Below, one piece after another: positions 6,930 through 14,694 of a stretch of DNA of 14,694 nucleotides. Positions within the stretch are counted from its first letter, which is position 1; every line of letters starts with the position of its first letter. Below the pieces are notes generated by a model. That model did not search any database. It saw nothing but the letters and a program-made list of their open reading frames with translations, and was not told the DNA's origin. Position numbers and translations under genes: made by a program. Origin of the DNA: Candidatus Rokuibacteriota bacterium (GTDB taxonomy: Bacteria; Methylomirabilota; Methylomirabilia; Rokubacteriales; JACPHL01); the NCBI GenBank assembly GCA_016188625.1, contig JACPHL010000124.1, forward strand, positions 1 through 14,694. The letters are read 5' to 3'.

Positions 6930-8216
6930 TTATAGCCCACCGGATCGAGGCTCCCCCAGGACGCGCTTCAGGAGCTCGATCGTCCGCGCCGTCGCCCCTT
7001 GCCGGGCCCGAACCGCCTCGCGGGCCGCCGCCCCGAGGCGTCGCCGCTCCTCGGGATCGCGGAGCAGGCGATGGACCGCCTCGGCGAGTCCGTCTCGATC
7101 CCGCACCTGGATCGCGCCGCCCGCCTCGAGGAGCAGGGTGGCGGCCTCCCGGAAGTTCTCCACATGCGGTCCGAAGACGACTGCCTTTCCCAGGAGCGCG
7201 GGCTCGATCATGTTGTGCCCCCCGACCGGGACCAGGCTCCCGCCGACGAAGACCACGTCGGCCGCGGCGTAGAGCGAGGCCAGCTCCCCCACGGTGTCGA
7301 GGAGGATCACCGGGCGCTCGGCTCCCGACCGCTCGGCCGGGAGACGGCTCCGCCGCACCCCCTGGAGCCCGCGCCGGGCCAGGAGCTCCTCCACCTCCCC
7401 CACGCGCTCCGGATGCCGGGGGGCGAGGATGAGGGTGAGGGGGCCGCCCTCCGCCCGGACCCGCTCCAGCGTCTCGAGGAGCTGCTCCTCCTCGCCGCGG
7501 TGGGTGCTCCCGGCGATCCAGATCGGCTCGGTGTCGGCGAGGTGGAGGAGCCGGCGCCAGAGTCGGTCCGCCCCCTCGACGCCGGGGGCCTCCATCTTCA
7601 GGTTGCCGGTAACCACCACGCGCTCCGGCGGCGCGCCCAGACCGATGATCCGGCGGGCGTCCTCCTCGGACTGCATCCCGAATCCCGTGACCTCCCCGAG
7701 GGTCCGCCGGAAGAGGCGCCGGACGAGCCGGTACCGCCGGTAGGAGCGGTCCGAGATCCGGCCGTTCACCACGACCGACGGGATCCCCCGCCGGGCGAGG
7801 GTGCGGAGGAGGTTGGGCCAGAGCTCGGTCTCGAGGGCGATGAAGCCGCGCGGCGCGATCCGGCTCACCGCGGCCTGGACCGCGAAGGGGAAATCCAGGG
7901 GGAAGGCGATGAGGGCCGAGACCTCCGGCAGGCGATCGCGCACCACCCGGGCCCCGGTCCCGGTGACGGTGGAGATGACGACCTCGGTCTCCGGCCAGCG
8001 GGCCCGGAGGGCGCGGACGAGGGGGATGGCCGCCATCGCCTCCCCGACGGAGACGGCGTGGACCCAGAGCCGGGGAGGGCCGGGGCGGAGGGGGACGAAC
8101 CCGAGCCGCTGCCCGAGGAGTAGCGGCTCCCGACCTCGCCAGACCCGGCGGAGCAGGAAGCCGGGGAGGGCCGCCAGATAGGCGAGGCCGAGGCAGAGAC
8201 TATAGAGTAGGTACAC
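6930..8216 (-). CDS. waaA: 3-deoxy-D-manno-octulosonic acid (Kdo) transferase
   Basis: WaaA (KdtA) transfers Kdo from CMP-Kdo to lipid IVA, founding the inner core. The 428-residue protein has the usual N-terminal membrane anchor (MYLLYSLCLGLAYLAALPGF) and then HAVSVGEAMAA (53-63), where Glu59 corresponds to the catalytic glutamate of the SVGE motif. ALETELWPNLL, GSTHRGEEEQLL, LAPRHPER and GGSLVPVGGHNMIEP are all classical GT30 motifs, and the length is normal. The GTG start at 8214-8216 is the only one that keeps the anchor; it overlaps the upstream gene by 17 bp and has no obvious Shine-Dalgarno site, so translational coupling is likely. Whether it adds one, two or more Kdo residues cannot be read from sequence. 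Confidence 0.96.
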   Translation of the reverse strand: MYLLYSLCLGLAYLAALPGFLLRRVWRGREPLLLGQRLGFVPLRPGPPRLWVHAVSVGEAMAAIPLVRALRARWPETEVVISTVTGTGARVVRDRLPEVSALIAFPLDFPFAVQAAVSRIAPRGFIALETELWPNLLRTLARRGIPSVVVNGRISDRSYRRYRLVRRLFRRTLGEVTGFGMQSEEDARRIIGLGAPPERVVVTGNLKMEAPGVEGADRLWRRLLHLADTEPIWIAGSTHRGEEEQLLETLERVRAEGGPLTLILAPRHPERVGEVEELLARRGLQGVRRSRLPAERSGAERPVILLDTVGELASLYAAADVVFVGGSLVPVGGHNMIEPALLGKAVVFGPHVENFREAATLLLEAGGAIQVRDRDGLAEAVHRLLRDPEERRRLGAAAREAVRARQGATARTIELLKRVLGEPRSGGL

Positions 8217-8874
8217 GGGCGCCGAAGTAGGCGTCGGCCTCGCGGGTCAGCTCGCGCAGGCGGCTCTCGAGGGCCCCCCGCCGCGCCTCCAGGACCTCCC
8301 GATCGGCGTCCGCGGGGACGTAAAGGGGCTCCCCGAAGATCACCACCACGCGGGCGAAGGGGTGGGGGACCAGGAACTCGTCCCAGCTCGCCAGGTGCGT
8401 CCGCCGGGAGGCGGAGAGCGCCAGGGGGACGATCGGGGCCCCGGAGAGCTTGGCCAGGAGCGCGATCCCGGACTGGACGACGTAGCGGGGGCCGCGCGGG
8501 CCGTCGGGGACGATCGCCGCCTCCTCCCCCGCCTTGAGCCGGCGGGCCAGCTCCCGGATCGCGGCCGTACCGCCCCGGGTGGTGGAGCCGCGCACCACGC
8601 GGAAGCCGAACCCCCGGACGTAACGGCTCACCAGCTCGCCGTCCCGGTGCCGGCTCGCCAGGACCCAGGGGCGATGGCGTCCGCGGTAGAGGTACGGGAC
8701 CAGGAGGATTCGCCCGTGCCAGCAGGCGTAGATGAGCGGCGCCCGAGCGGCCCAGAACGGCTCGACGACGTCGCGGTTGACCTCCGTCAGGGTGAGGGTC
8801 CGCCCCAGGAGCGAGACCGCCCACCGGCCCAGCGGGGGGAGGAGGGCGAGGCGAAGCCGATCGGCCCAGCTCAT
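8200..8874 (-). CDS. DUF374 family lysophospholipid-type acyltransferase, likely lipid A secondary acyltransferase
   Basis: A 224-residue acyltransferase of the DUF374 (COG2121) group. Family features are CWHGR (51-55), where the HGR-type motif stands in for the HX4D of related acyltransferases, SRHRDGELVS (74-83), RGSTTRGG (95-102) and VPDGPRGPRYVVQSG (122-136). There is a hydrophobic N-terminus (about 8-25) but no cleavable signal. DUF374 members have been described as the late lipid A acyltransferases (LpxJ) of Helicobacter and Campylobacter. Its place just before waaA, with no LpxL/LpxM in the window, makes the same job likely here. The ATG at 8872-8874 has AGGG 5 bases upstream, and that AGGG is the edge of repeat copy B. 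The acyl chain and acceptor are not known. Confidence 0.88.
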   Translation of the reverse strand: MSWADRLRLALLPPLGRWAVSLLGRTLTLTEVNRDVVEPFWAARAPLIYACWHGRILLVPYLYRGRHRPWVLASRHRDGELVSRYVRGFGFRVVRGSTTRGGTAAIRELARRLKAGEEAAIVPDGPRGPRYVVQSGIALLAKLSGAPIVPLALSASRRTHLASWDEFLVPHPFARVVVIFGEPLYVPADADREVLEARRGALESRLRELTREADAYFGARVPTL

Positions 8875-8875
8875 G

Positions 8876-8948
8876 AACCCTCGGAGGGGGGCTGCCGCCC
8901 CCCTTCCGAACCTCCCCCCACCGGTTGCGCCGGCAAAGCCGGCGCTCG
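8876..8948. repeat. Two-hairpin intergenic repeat, copy B
   Basis: The second copy, in the same orientation as 45-117. Hairpin 1 pairs 8882-8885 and 8886-8892 with 8897-8903 and 8905-8908, again with one bulged T (8904) and loop TGCC instead of TGAC. Hairpin 2 pairs 8927-8934 (GCGCCGGC) with 8938-8945 around loop AAA; its pair 8931:8941 is C:G where copy A has G:C. It fills most of the only long gap inside the operon, between the lpxB stop and the acyltransferase start. Read on the coding strand, the stem of hairpin 1 ends just before the AGGG that serves as the acyltransferase ribosome-binding site, so the structure could affect its translation as well as mRNA stability. Confidence 0.8.
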
Positions 8949-8986
8949 AAACGCCTCCTCAAAGGGATGCTGTGGCGTGGGGTGTC

Positions 8987-10117
8987 TCATCCCGTCACCG
9001 AGGCGCCGACCTCGCGGAGGATGCTTCGGGCCGCACGTTCGGTCGCGCCGGGCTGGCCGAGGCGAGCCCGGACCTCCCGGAGGGCATCGAGCTGCGCGGC
9101 GCGGGCTCCGGGGTCGTCGAGGAGGGCGAGGGCCTCGCGCGCCAAGGCGGCGGAGGTGGCGGCGCCCTGAATCAGCTCGGGGACGACCGCGCGCCCCGCG
9201 AGGATGTTGGGGAGGCTGATGTAGTGGACACCCCGGACGACGAGCCGGCCGATGAGATAGCTCGGGGGCGACACCCGGTAGATCACGACCATCGGGGCGC
9301 CGAACCACGCCGCCTCGAGGGTGGCCGTGCCCGAGGCGACCAGGAGGAGGTCCGCCCCCGCCATCACCCGGTAGGTCTCCCCGGAGACCACGCGCACCGC
9401 CACCTCGCCCCGCCGAAGCGGGCCGGCCACGGCCTCGGCGGGGATCGTCGGGGCCAGGGCGAGCACGAACCGCGCCCCGGGCCGGGCGGCCTGGATGCGG
9501 CCGGCCGCCTGGAGCATCAGGGGGAGGTGCCGCGCGACCTCCTCCCGCCGGCTCCCCGGCAGGAGCCCGACCAGCGTCTCGCCGTCCCGGGCGTATGCCT
9601 GGCGTGCCGGCCCGCGGTCGAGGGCCGGGAGGACGTCGAGGAGGGGGTGGCCGATGAACTCCACGGGCACCCCGGCCTCCTGGTAGAGGCCGACCTCGAA
9701 GGGGAAGACCGCGAGGACGCGATGGACGTGCCGGGCGATGGTTCGCAGGCGGCCCCGCCGCCACGCCCACACCTGGGGGGCGATGAAGTAGACCACGGGG
9801 ATCCCGAGGGCGGAGGCCGTGCGGGCCAGGCGCAGGTTGAAGTCCGGGAAGTCGATGAGGACCAGGCCGCTCGGGCGCGTCTCGGCGAGGTGGCGTCCGA
9901 GGCGCCGGAGGCCCCGGAGCAGGGCCGGGAGGCGACGGGCGACCTCGCTGATCCCCACCACGGAGGCCTCCTCGATCCCGTGGAGGAGCCGGACCCCGGC
10001 CTCGCGCATCCGCTCACCGCCCATCCCGACGAGGCTCCACTCCGGGACGAGCCGGGCCAGGGCCCGCGCGAGGGTGGCGCCGTGGAGGTCGCCCGAGGCC
10101 TCGCCGGCGACCACCAT
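8987..10117 (-). CDS. lpxB: Lipid-A-disaccharide synthase
   Basis: LpxB condenses UDP-2,3-diacylglucosamine with 2,3-diacylglucosamine 1-phosphate (lipid X), a GT19 reaction at the inner membrane surface. The 376-residue protein has GEASGDLHGA (5-14), IDFPDFNL (88-95), APQVWAWRRGR (113-123), GHPLLD, LLPGSRREEV and YISLPNILAGRAVVPE, all in the expected order. I chose the ATG at 10115-10117 because family members begin within a few residues of VAGEASGD. An upstream GTG at 10186 would add a low-complexity glycine/proline stretch and overlap lpxI. GGAGG about 9 bases upstream supports the choice. It follows lpxI after 40 bp and precedes a 112-bp gap containing repeat copy B. Confidence 0.96.
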   Translation of the reverse strand: MVVAGEASGDLHGATLARALARLVPEWSLVGMGGERMREAGVRLLHGIEEASVVGISEVARRLPALLRGLRRLGRHLAETRPSGLVLIDFPDFNLRLARTASALGIPVVYFIAPQVWAWRRGRLRTIARHVHRVLAVFPFEVGLYQEAGVPVEFIGHPLLDVLPALDRGPARQAYARDGETLVGLLPGSRREEVARHLPLMLQAAGRIQAARPGARFVLALAPTIPAEAVAGPLRRGEVAVRVVSGETYRVMAGADLLLVASGTATLEAAWFGAPMVVIYRVSPPSYLIGRLVVRGVHYISLPNILAGRAVVPELIQGAATSAALAREALALLDDPGARAAQLDALREVRARLGQPGATERAARSILREVGASVTG

Positions 10118-10157
10118 CAGGCTCGGGCCTCCGCCTGCCCGCCCCCCTCCGAGTGGA

Positions 10158-10994
10158 TTAGACCCCGACGAGGGTGATCCCCTCACGCTCCGCCTCGGCG
10201 ACGAGGGTCTCCCGGTCCAGGAGCACGACCCGCCCGGCCTGGACGGCGAGGACCGCTCCCCGCCCCTCGGCCAGCGCCCTGAGGGTGGTCGGTCCGACGG
10301 TCGGCACGTCGAAGCGGTAGTCGTGGTCGGGATGGCTCAGCTTGACGACCACCGCCCCGGGGCCGCCGAGCCGCGTCCCACGCCGGATCGCCTCGTCGGT
10401 CCCCTCCAGGGCCTCCACCGCCAGCACGGTCCCGGCCCGGACCACCACGGTCTGGCCGACGCCGTGACGGACGAGGCCGTCCCCGACCGCGAGGCCGACC
10501 CGCACGTCCTGCCACTGGGCGTCGGTGGGCGCCGTGCGGGTGAGGGCCCCTTGGGGCGCGAGCCAGGGGGCCAGGAAGCGTCGCTGATCGAGCAGCTCGA
10601 TCCCCAGCCGGGCGAGCTCGCCGGTGGCCACCCGGAACAGGGCCGCGTCGCTCCAGTCCGGGGCGGCCGCCAGGAGCCGGCCCGCCTCGCCGTCCAGGGC
10701 CATCCCCTGAAAGAGCGCCTCCTTGCGGACCCGGCCGGCCAGGACCACGTGTCGGATCCCCTCGGCGCCGAGGGTCGCCAGGATCGGCGCGATCTCACCG
10801 AGGCGGGTGGGGATGACCCGATCGACCTCCGCCGCGAGTTCGGGGGCGTCGGGGAGGGCGAAGGCGATCACGCGCCACCCCTCGCGCCGGGCCTCCCGCG
10901 CCACGAGGGCGGGGAGGGTCCCGCTGCCGGAGAGGAGCCCCAAGGGCGCGCGCACCGGGGAGGGTCCCGCCGGGTCGGGGGAGGGCCCGACCAT
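10158..10994 (-). CDS. lpxI: UDP-2,3-diacylglucosamine pyrophosphatase, LpxI type (DUF1009)
   Basis: LpxI hydrolyses UDP-2,3-diacylglucosamine to lipid X and UMP, replacing the LpxH of enterobacteria. The 278-residue length is normal. The N-terminal domain shows LGLLSGSGTLPALVAREAR (18-36). The C-terminal catalytic domain shows VVVKLSHPDHDYRFDVPTVGPTTL (215-238, quoted by key parts: Asp223, Asp225, Arg227, Asp229 and the PTVGP turn), the region that holds the catalytic aspartate in characterised LpxI. The ATG start is 10 bp after the oxidoreductase stop, with GAGG overlapping that stop as ribosome-binding site; it gives about 16 residues of proline-rich lead-in. The position just before lpxB matches its step in the pathway. 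Confidence 0.95.
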   Translation of the reverse strand: MVGPSPDPAGPSPVRAPLGLLSGSGTLPALVAREARREGWRVIAFALPDAPELAAEVDRVIPTRLGEIAPILATLGAEGIRHVVLAGRVRKEALFQGMALDGEAGRLLAAAPDWSDAALFRVATGELARLGIELLDQRRFLAPWLAPQGALTRTAPTDAQWQDVRVGLAVGDGLVRHGVGQTVVVRAGTVLAVEALEGTDEAIRRGTRLGGPGAVVVKLSHPDHDYRFDVPTVGPTTLRALAEGRGAVLAVQAGRVVLLDRETLVAEAEREGITLVGV

Positions 10995-11004
10995 GACGCC
11001 GCCC

Positions 11005-12009
11005 TCAGCGGGGCGGCCAGGGGGTCTCGGGCCGGCCCTCCCGGATCATCCGCTCGATCTCCAGCGCCACGGCCAGCGAGCGGAGGTCGTCGGCGTCCCC
11101 CGGGTCCGCGCGGCCCGTCTGGCGGGCGTGGCGGACGGCGTTGACCAGGTGGACGATCTCGAGCTTCAGCGGGTTCTCCTTGTGGACGAAGAGGTGCTCC
11201 ACGGACGACTCCTGCCGGTAGCGGATCGACTCGCGGTTCAGGATGTACTCGGCCGCGGCCCGGCGGTGGATCTGGATCTCCTGGTCGGTGTAGTCCAGGA
11301 CGATGTAGGCGTCGGGCTGGGTGATGGCCAGGGTGCGGATCTTCTGCTCCGTGGCCCGGCTGGCCGTGATGTTGGCGATGGTCCCGCCCTCGAAGAGGAT
11401 CTGAACGTTGGCGACGTCGGGTTGCGCCGAGTGGACGGACGACCCCAGGGCCGTGACCCGGCGGATCTCGGAGTCCACCAGGTTCAGGATGATGTCGAGG
11501 TCGTGGATCATGAGGTCCATGACCACGGTGTCGTGCTGGACCCGGGGGACGAAGGGGCCGAGCCGGCGGGACTCCACCAGGATGGGGTTGACCACGATCT
11601 TGCGGAGCTCCTGGACCGCCCCGTTGAAGCGCTCCACGTGCCCCACGTGGAGGATCACGTCCCGCTCCCGGGCGATCCGGAAGAGCTCCCGGGCCTCCTC
11701 CAGGGTGGGCGCCACCGGCTTCTCCACCAGCACGTTGATCCCGGCCTCCAGGAGGTCGCGGGTCACCTCGAAGTGGAGGGGGGTGGGGACCGCGACCGTG
11801 GCGAGGTCCACCCGCCCGATGAGCTCCCGGTGGTCGGCGAAGGCCTGGGTGTCGTACTGGACGGCCAGGCGCGCGGCCTTGGCCTGGTCGGTGTCCACGA
11901 TCCCGACCAGCTCCACGTCCCAGAGCTCGGCGAAGACCAGGATGTGGTACTGCCCCATGTGGCCGGCCCCGACCACCGCGGTCCGCATCCTCCGCTGCTC
12001 CCGCGCCAT
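11005..12009 (-). CDS. Gfo/Idh/MocA family NAD(P)-dependent oxidoreductase, GnnA-like by position
   Basis: A 334-residue sugar oxidoreductase. Residues 10-20 (TAVVGAGHMGQ) form the dinucleotide-binding Rossmann loop, EKPVAP (96-101) is the family's Lys-containing motif, and GHVERFN (123-129) with MDLMIHDLDI (164-173) lies in the catalytic domain. The ATG overlaps the lpxA stop by one base (TGATG) and has a GGGGGA ribosome-binding site. In Acidithiobacillus, the Gfo/Idh enzyme GnnA is encoded between lpxA and lpxB and works with the aminotransferase GnnB to make a 3-amino UDP-GlcNAc for amide-linked lipid A. No aminotransferase is present here, so that role is only a hypothesis. Similar orphan oxidoreductases beside lpxA are seen in other bacteria and their function is not settled. 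Confidence 0.87.
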   Translation of the reverse strand: MAREQRRMRTAVVGAGHMGQYHILVFAELWDVELVGIVDTDQAKAARLAVQYDTQAFADHRELIGRVDLATVAVPTPLHFEVTRDLLEAGINVLVEKPVAPTLEEARELFRIARERDVILHVGHVERFNGAVQELRKIVVNPILVESRRLGPFVPRVQHDTVVMDLMIHDLDIILNLVDSEIRRVTALGSSVHSAQPDVANVQILFEGGTIANITASRATEQKIRTLAITQPDAYIVLDYTDQEIQIHRRAAAEYILNRESIRYRQESSVEHLFVHKENPLKLEIVHLVNAVRHARQTGRADPGDADDLRSLAVALEIERMIREGRPETPWPPR

Positions 12010-12792
12010 CAGCAGATCCCCCGCTTGGAGGCGGCGATGAACCCCACGAGGTGGGCGATCTGCTCCGAGGGCGGGAGCTCGGCCCGGATCCGCTCCAGGG
12101 CGTGGGGCGTGCTGAGCCCTGACCGGTAGAGGATCTTGAAGGCCCGCTGGAGATCCTGGCGGACCTCGGCGGGGATGTTGGCCCGGCGGAGCCCGACCAC
12201 GTTCACCCCCCGGGCCTGCGCGGGATTGCCGTCCGCGATGAGGTAGGGCGGGACGTCCTGGACCACCTTCGAGCACCCCCCGACGTAGGCCAGGGCCCCG
12301 ATCCGGGTGAACTGGTGGATCCCGGTCAGGCCCGAGATCACCGCGCGGTCCTCCACCTCCACGAACCCGGTCAGCCCCGCGTAGTTGGTGATGATGACGC
12401 CGTTGCCGATCTTGCAGTCGTGGGCGATGTGGCTTGCCGCCATGAGGAAGTTGCCATGGCCGATCTCGGTCCATCCCTCCTCCAGCGAGGAGCGGTGGAT
12501 GGTCGCGTACTCGCGGATCACGTTGCCGTCGCCGATCCTGACCCCCGAGCGGATTCCCTCGACGTACTTGAGGTCCTGTGGCGGGGTCCCGATGACCGCC
12601 CCGGGGAAGATCCGGCAGCGCTCCCCGATCTCCACCAGCCCCTCCAGGACCACATGGGCGCCGATCTCGGTCCCCCGGCCCACCCGGACCCCGTCCCCGA
12701 CGATGGCGTAGGGAGCGACCCGGGTCCCGGAGGCCAGCTCCGCCTTGGGGTGGACGATGGCCGTGGGATGGACCTCGGGGGGCGCCTCGTCG

Positions 12793-12806
<14 letters not shown>
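12009..12806 (-). CDS. lpxA: UDP-N-acetylglucosamine O-acyltransferase
   Basis: LpxA transfers a 3-hydroxyacyl chain from acyl-ACP to the 3-OH of UDP-GlcNAc, the first lipid A step. The 265-residue protein is built of left-handed beta-helix hexapeptides (HPTAIVHPKAELASGTRVAP and onward). It has the SHIAHDCKIGN motif with catalytic His129 (E. coli His125), IHQF (163-166), YVGGCSK (174-180) and the alpha-helical C-terminus. Gly177 aligns with E. coli Gly173, the chain-length ruler position, which favours a longer acyl chain such as C14. Pro195 replaces E. coli His191. The GTG at 12804-12806 is the only start before the first hexapeptide and overlaps lpxD by 14 bp. In many bacteria fabZ separates lpxD and lpxA; here it does not. 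Confidence 0.96.
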
Positions 12807-13836
<1,030 letters not shown>

Positions 13837-13837
13837 C

Positions 13838-14371
13838 CTACTTCTTCTCCCGAGCTTTCTCCTGATCGTACAGCTTGATCACCTCGTCGGTGAGGTCGGC
13901 ATCGCCGTCGGCATGGATCACGCCGGCGCTGCGCTTCTCGAGGATCAGGAGGTAGCCCTTCTCCTTGCCGTGCCGCTCGATGAGCTTGGCGACCTCCTGG
14001 AGGATCCTCTGGGTGATCTCCTGCTCCTTCTTGTCCAGGTCCTTCTGGAAATCGTCCACCAGCCGGCGGAGATCCCGGACCCGCCGCTGGAGGGTCTCCT
14101 CCCTCTCCTTCTTGACCTCGGGGGAAAGGAGAAGCGCCTTCTTCTCCAGCTCCTCCCGGAGCTTCTCAATCTCGCCCTGCCGCTGGTCGACCTCCCGCTG
14201 CATGGAGGCCTTCTCTTTCTCGAGCTGCTCCCGGGCGGCCAGCCCGGCGGCGGAGCGGGCGAAGACCTTCTGGACGTCCACGAACCCGATCCGGTTGGCC
14301 TGCGCCCCCGCCTGGCCTCCCACCAGGATCGCCAGGAGGGCGCCCAGGATCACCACCAAGGACCTCGACAT
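13838..14371 (-). CDS. skp: Periplasmic chaperone Skp/OmpH for outer-membrane proteins
   Basis: Skp is a trimeric periplasmic chaperone that holds unfolded outer-membrane proteins until the BAM complex inserts them. The 177-residue protein has a signal peptide (MSRSLVVILGALLAILVGG, with likely cleavage near AGA-QA or AQA-N at 22-25). The family start RIGFVDVQKVF (27-37) follows, then a long charged coiled coil (about 45-140) rich in Glu, Lys and Arg, and a C-terminal return to the body domain. It is slightly longer than E. coli Skp. The ATG at 14369-14371 follows the bamA stop by 14 bp, with purine-rich AGGAAAGGGG upstream as the ribosome-binding site. The bamA-skp-lpxD order is classical. 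Confidence 0.94.
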   Translation of the reverse strand: MSRSLVVILGALLAILVGGQAGAQANRIGFVDVQKVFARSAAGLAAREQLEKEKASMQREVDQRQGEIEKLREELEKKALLLSPEVKKEREETLQRRVRDLRRLVDDFQKDLDKKEQEITQRILQEVAKLIERHGKEKGYLLILEKRSAGVIHADGDADLTDEVIKLYDQEKAREKK

Positions 14372-14385
14372 GCCCGACCCCTTTC

Positions 14386-14694
14386 CTAGAAGGTAGACCC
14401 GATGGCGAAGTGGAACTGGGCGCTCTTCTCCCCCGGCTCCCGGTCCAGGTTGAAGCCGTAGTCCACCCGGACCGGTCCGAAGGGCGAGAACCAGCGGAAG
14501 CCGACCCCCGCCGCCATTCGGAGGTCGGTGGGGTCGAAGTCCTCCCCGAACCCGTAGGCGTTCCCCGCGTCGAAGAACAGCGCGGCGCGGAGGCGCGGGA
14601 TCAGCGGGATGAGGAGGTCGGCGTTGAACAGGAGCTCCTTGTCGCCGCCGATCCTGGCCCCGGTCTCATCCCGGGGGGAGACCGAGCGCGTCCG
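14386..14694 (-). CDS. bamA: Outer-membrane protein assembly factor BamA, C-terminal fragment
   Basis: This is the last 102 codons plus TAG of a gene that continues beyond the window edge. Translating the minus strand from 14694 gives the end of an Omp85 beta-barrel: GGDKELLFNADLLIPLIP, ALFFDAGNAYGFGEDF, RMAAGVGFRWFSPFGPVRVD and finally QFHFAIGSTF with a C-terminal Phe. The GG-KE-N and FFD-GN patterns and the SPFGP strand are typical of the BamA barrel. The terminal aromatic is the expected recognition signal for outer-membrane insertion. BamA is the core of the complex that inserts beta-barrel proteins, and its neighbour skp supplies the substrates. The annotation covers only this fragment, so the POTRA domains are not visible. 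Confidence 0.93.
   Translation of the reverse strand, partial: RTRSVSPRDETGARIGGDKELLFNADLLIPLIPRLRAALFFDAGNAYGFGEDFDPTDLRMAAGVGFRWFSPFGPVRVDYGFNLDREPGEKSAQFHFAIGSTF

Noticed and set aside
6929-6934. TATAAT before lpxK as a firm internal promoter
   Set aside because: No matching -35 element lies 16-18 bases upstream, and the location is inside a tight operon. It is kept only as a low-interest observation.
5813-7432. A 539-codon plus-strand open frame opposite lpxK and waaA
   Set aside because: It is antisense to two clear enzymes with full motif sets. Its sequence is compositionally biased (Gly, Pro, Arg, Glu) with no domain pattern. Strong GC bias at third positions removes stops from the opposite strand.
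10723-12129. A 468-codon plus-strand open frame opposite the oxidoreductase
   Set aside because: It is Asp/Val/Leu/His-rich antisense sequence of a well-supported Gfo/Idh gene, with no independent start signal or motif.

Overview
This is a very GC-rich window (well above 65% by eye, with almost every third codon position G or C). Nearly all of it is one run of minus-strand genes that build the outer membrane and lipopolysaccharide (LPS). The complete lipid A, Kdo and heptose enzyme set shows a Gram-negative (diderm) bacterium. The GC bias, LpxI instead of LpxH, a Gfo/Idh oxidoreductase next to lpxA, and a DUF374 acyltransferase beside waaA resemble Methylomirabilota/Rokubacteria or deltaproteobacterial-type genomes. 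That placement is an inference; no rRNA or other marker is present to confirm it.

Layout in transcription order, right to left: 3' end of bamA (14386-14694), skp/ompH, lpxD, lpxA, a Gfo/Idh/MocA oxidoreductase, lpxI, lpxB, a 112-bp gap holding a repeat, a DUF374 acyltransferase, waaA (kdtA), lpxK, a waaF-type heptosyltransferase, and four family-4 glycosyltransferases ending at 403. Most junctions overlap or are separated by a few bases. The last five (lpxK through the final glycosyltransferase) all share the same 4-bp ATGA/GTGA overlap. The run therefore reads as one operon, or a few co-transcribed blocks, whose promoter lies upstream (beyond 14694). Positions 45-402 are non-coding and separate this operon from what may be the last codons of a plus-strand gene.

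How the genes work together: BamA and Skp insert and chaperone outer-membrane proteins. LpxA, LpxD, LpxI, LpxB and LpxK convert UDP-GlcNAc to lipid IVA (LpxC is not in this window). WaaA adds Kdo and the DUF374 protein probably adds a secondary acyl chain. The heptosyltransferase and four GT4 enzymes then extend the core oligosaccharide. Compared with the classical enterobacterial cluster, fabZ is missing between lpxD and lpxA, and no msbA flippase is present.

The least expected feature is a pair of about 72-bp, two-hairpin intergenic repeats (45-117 and 8876-8948). They are nearly identical in their first 43 bases, and the second stem carries a compensatory base-pair swap. I saw no mobile-element genes, CRISPR array, tRNA or rRNA. 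I did not find a clearly new multi-gene system; the gene content is recognisable LPS biosynthesis with some unusual omissions and additions.
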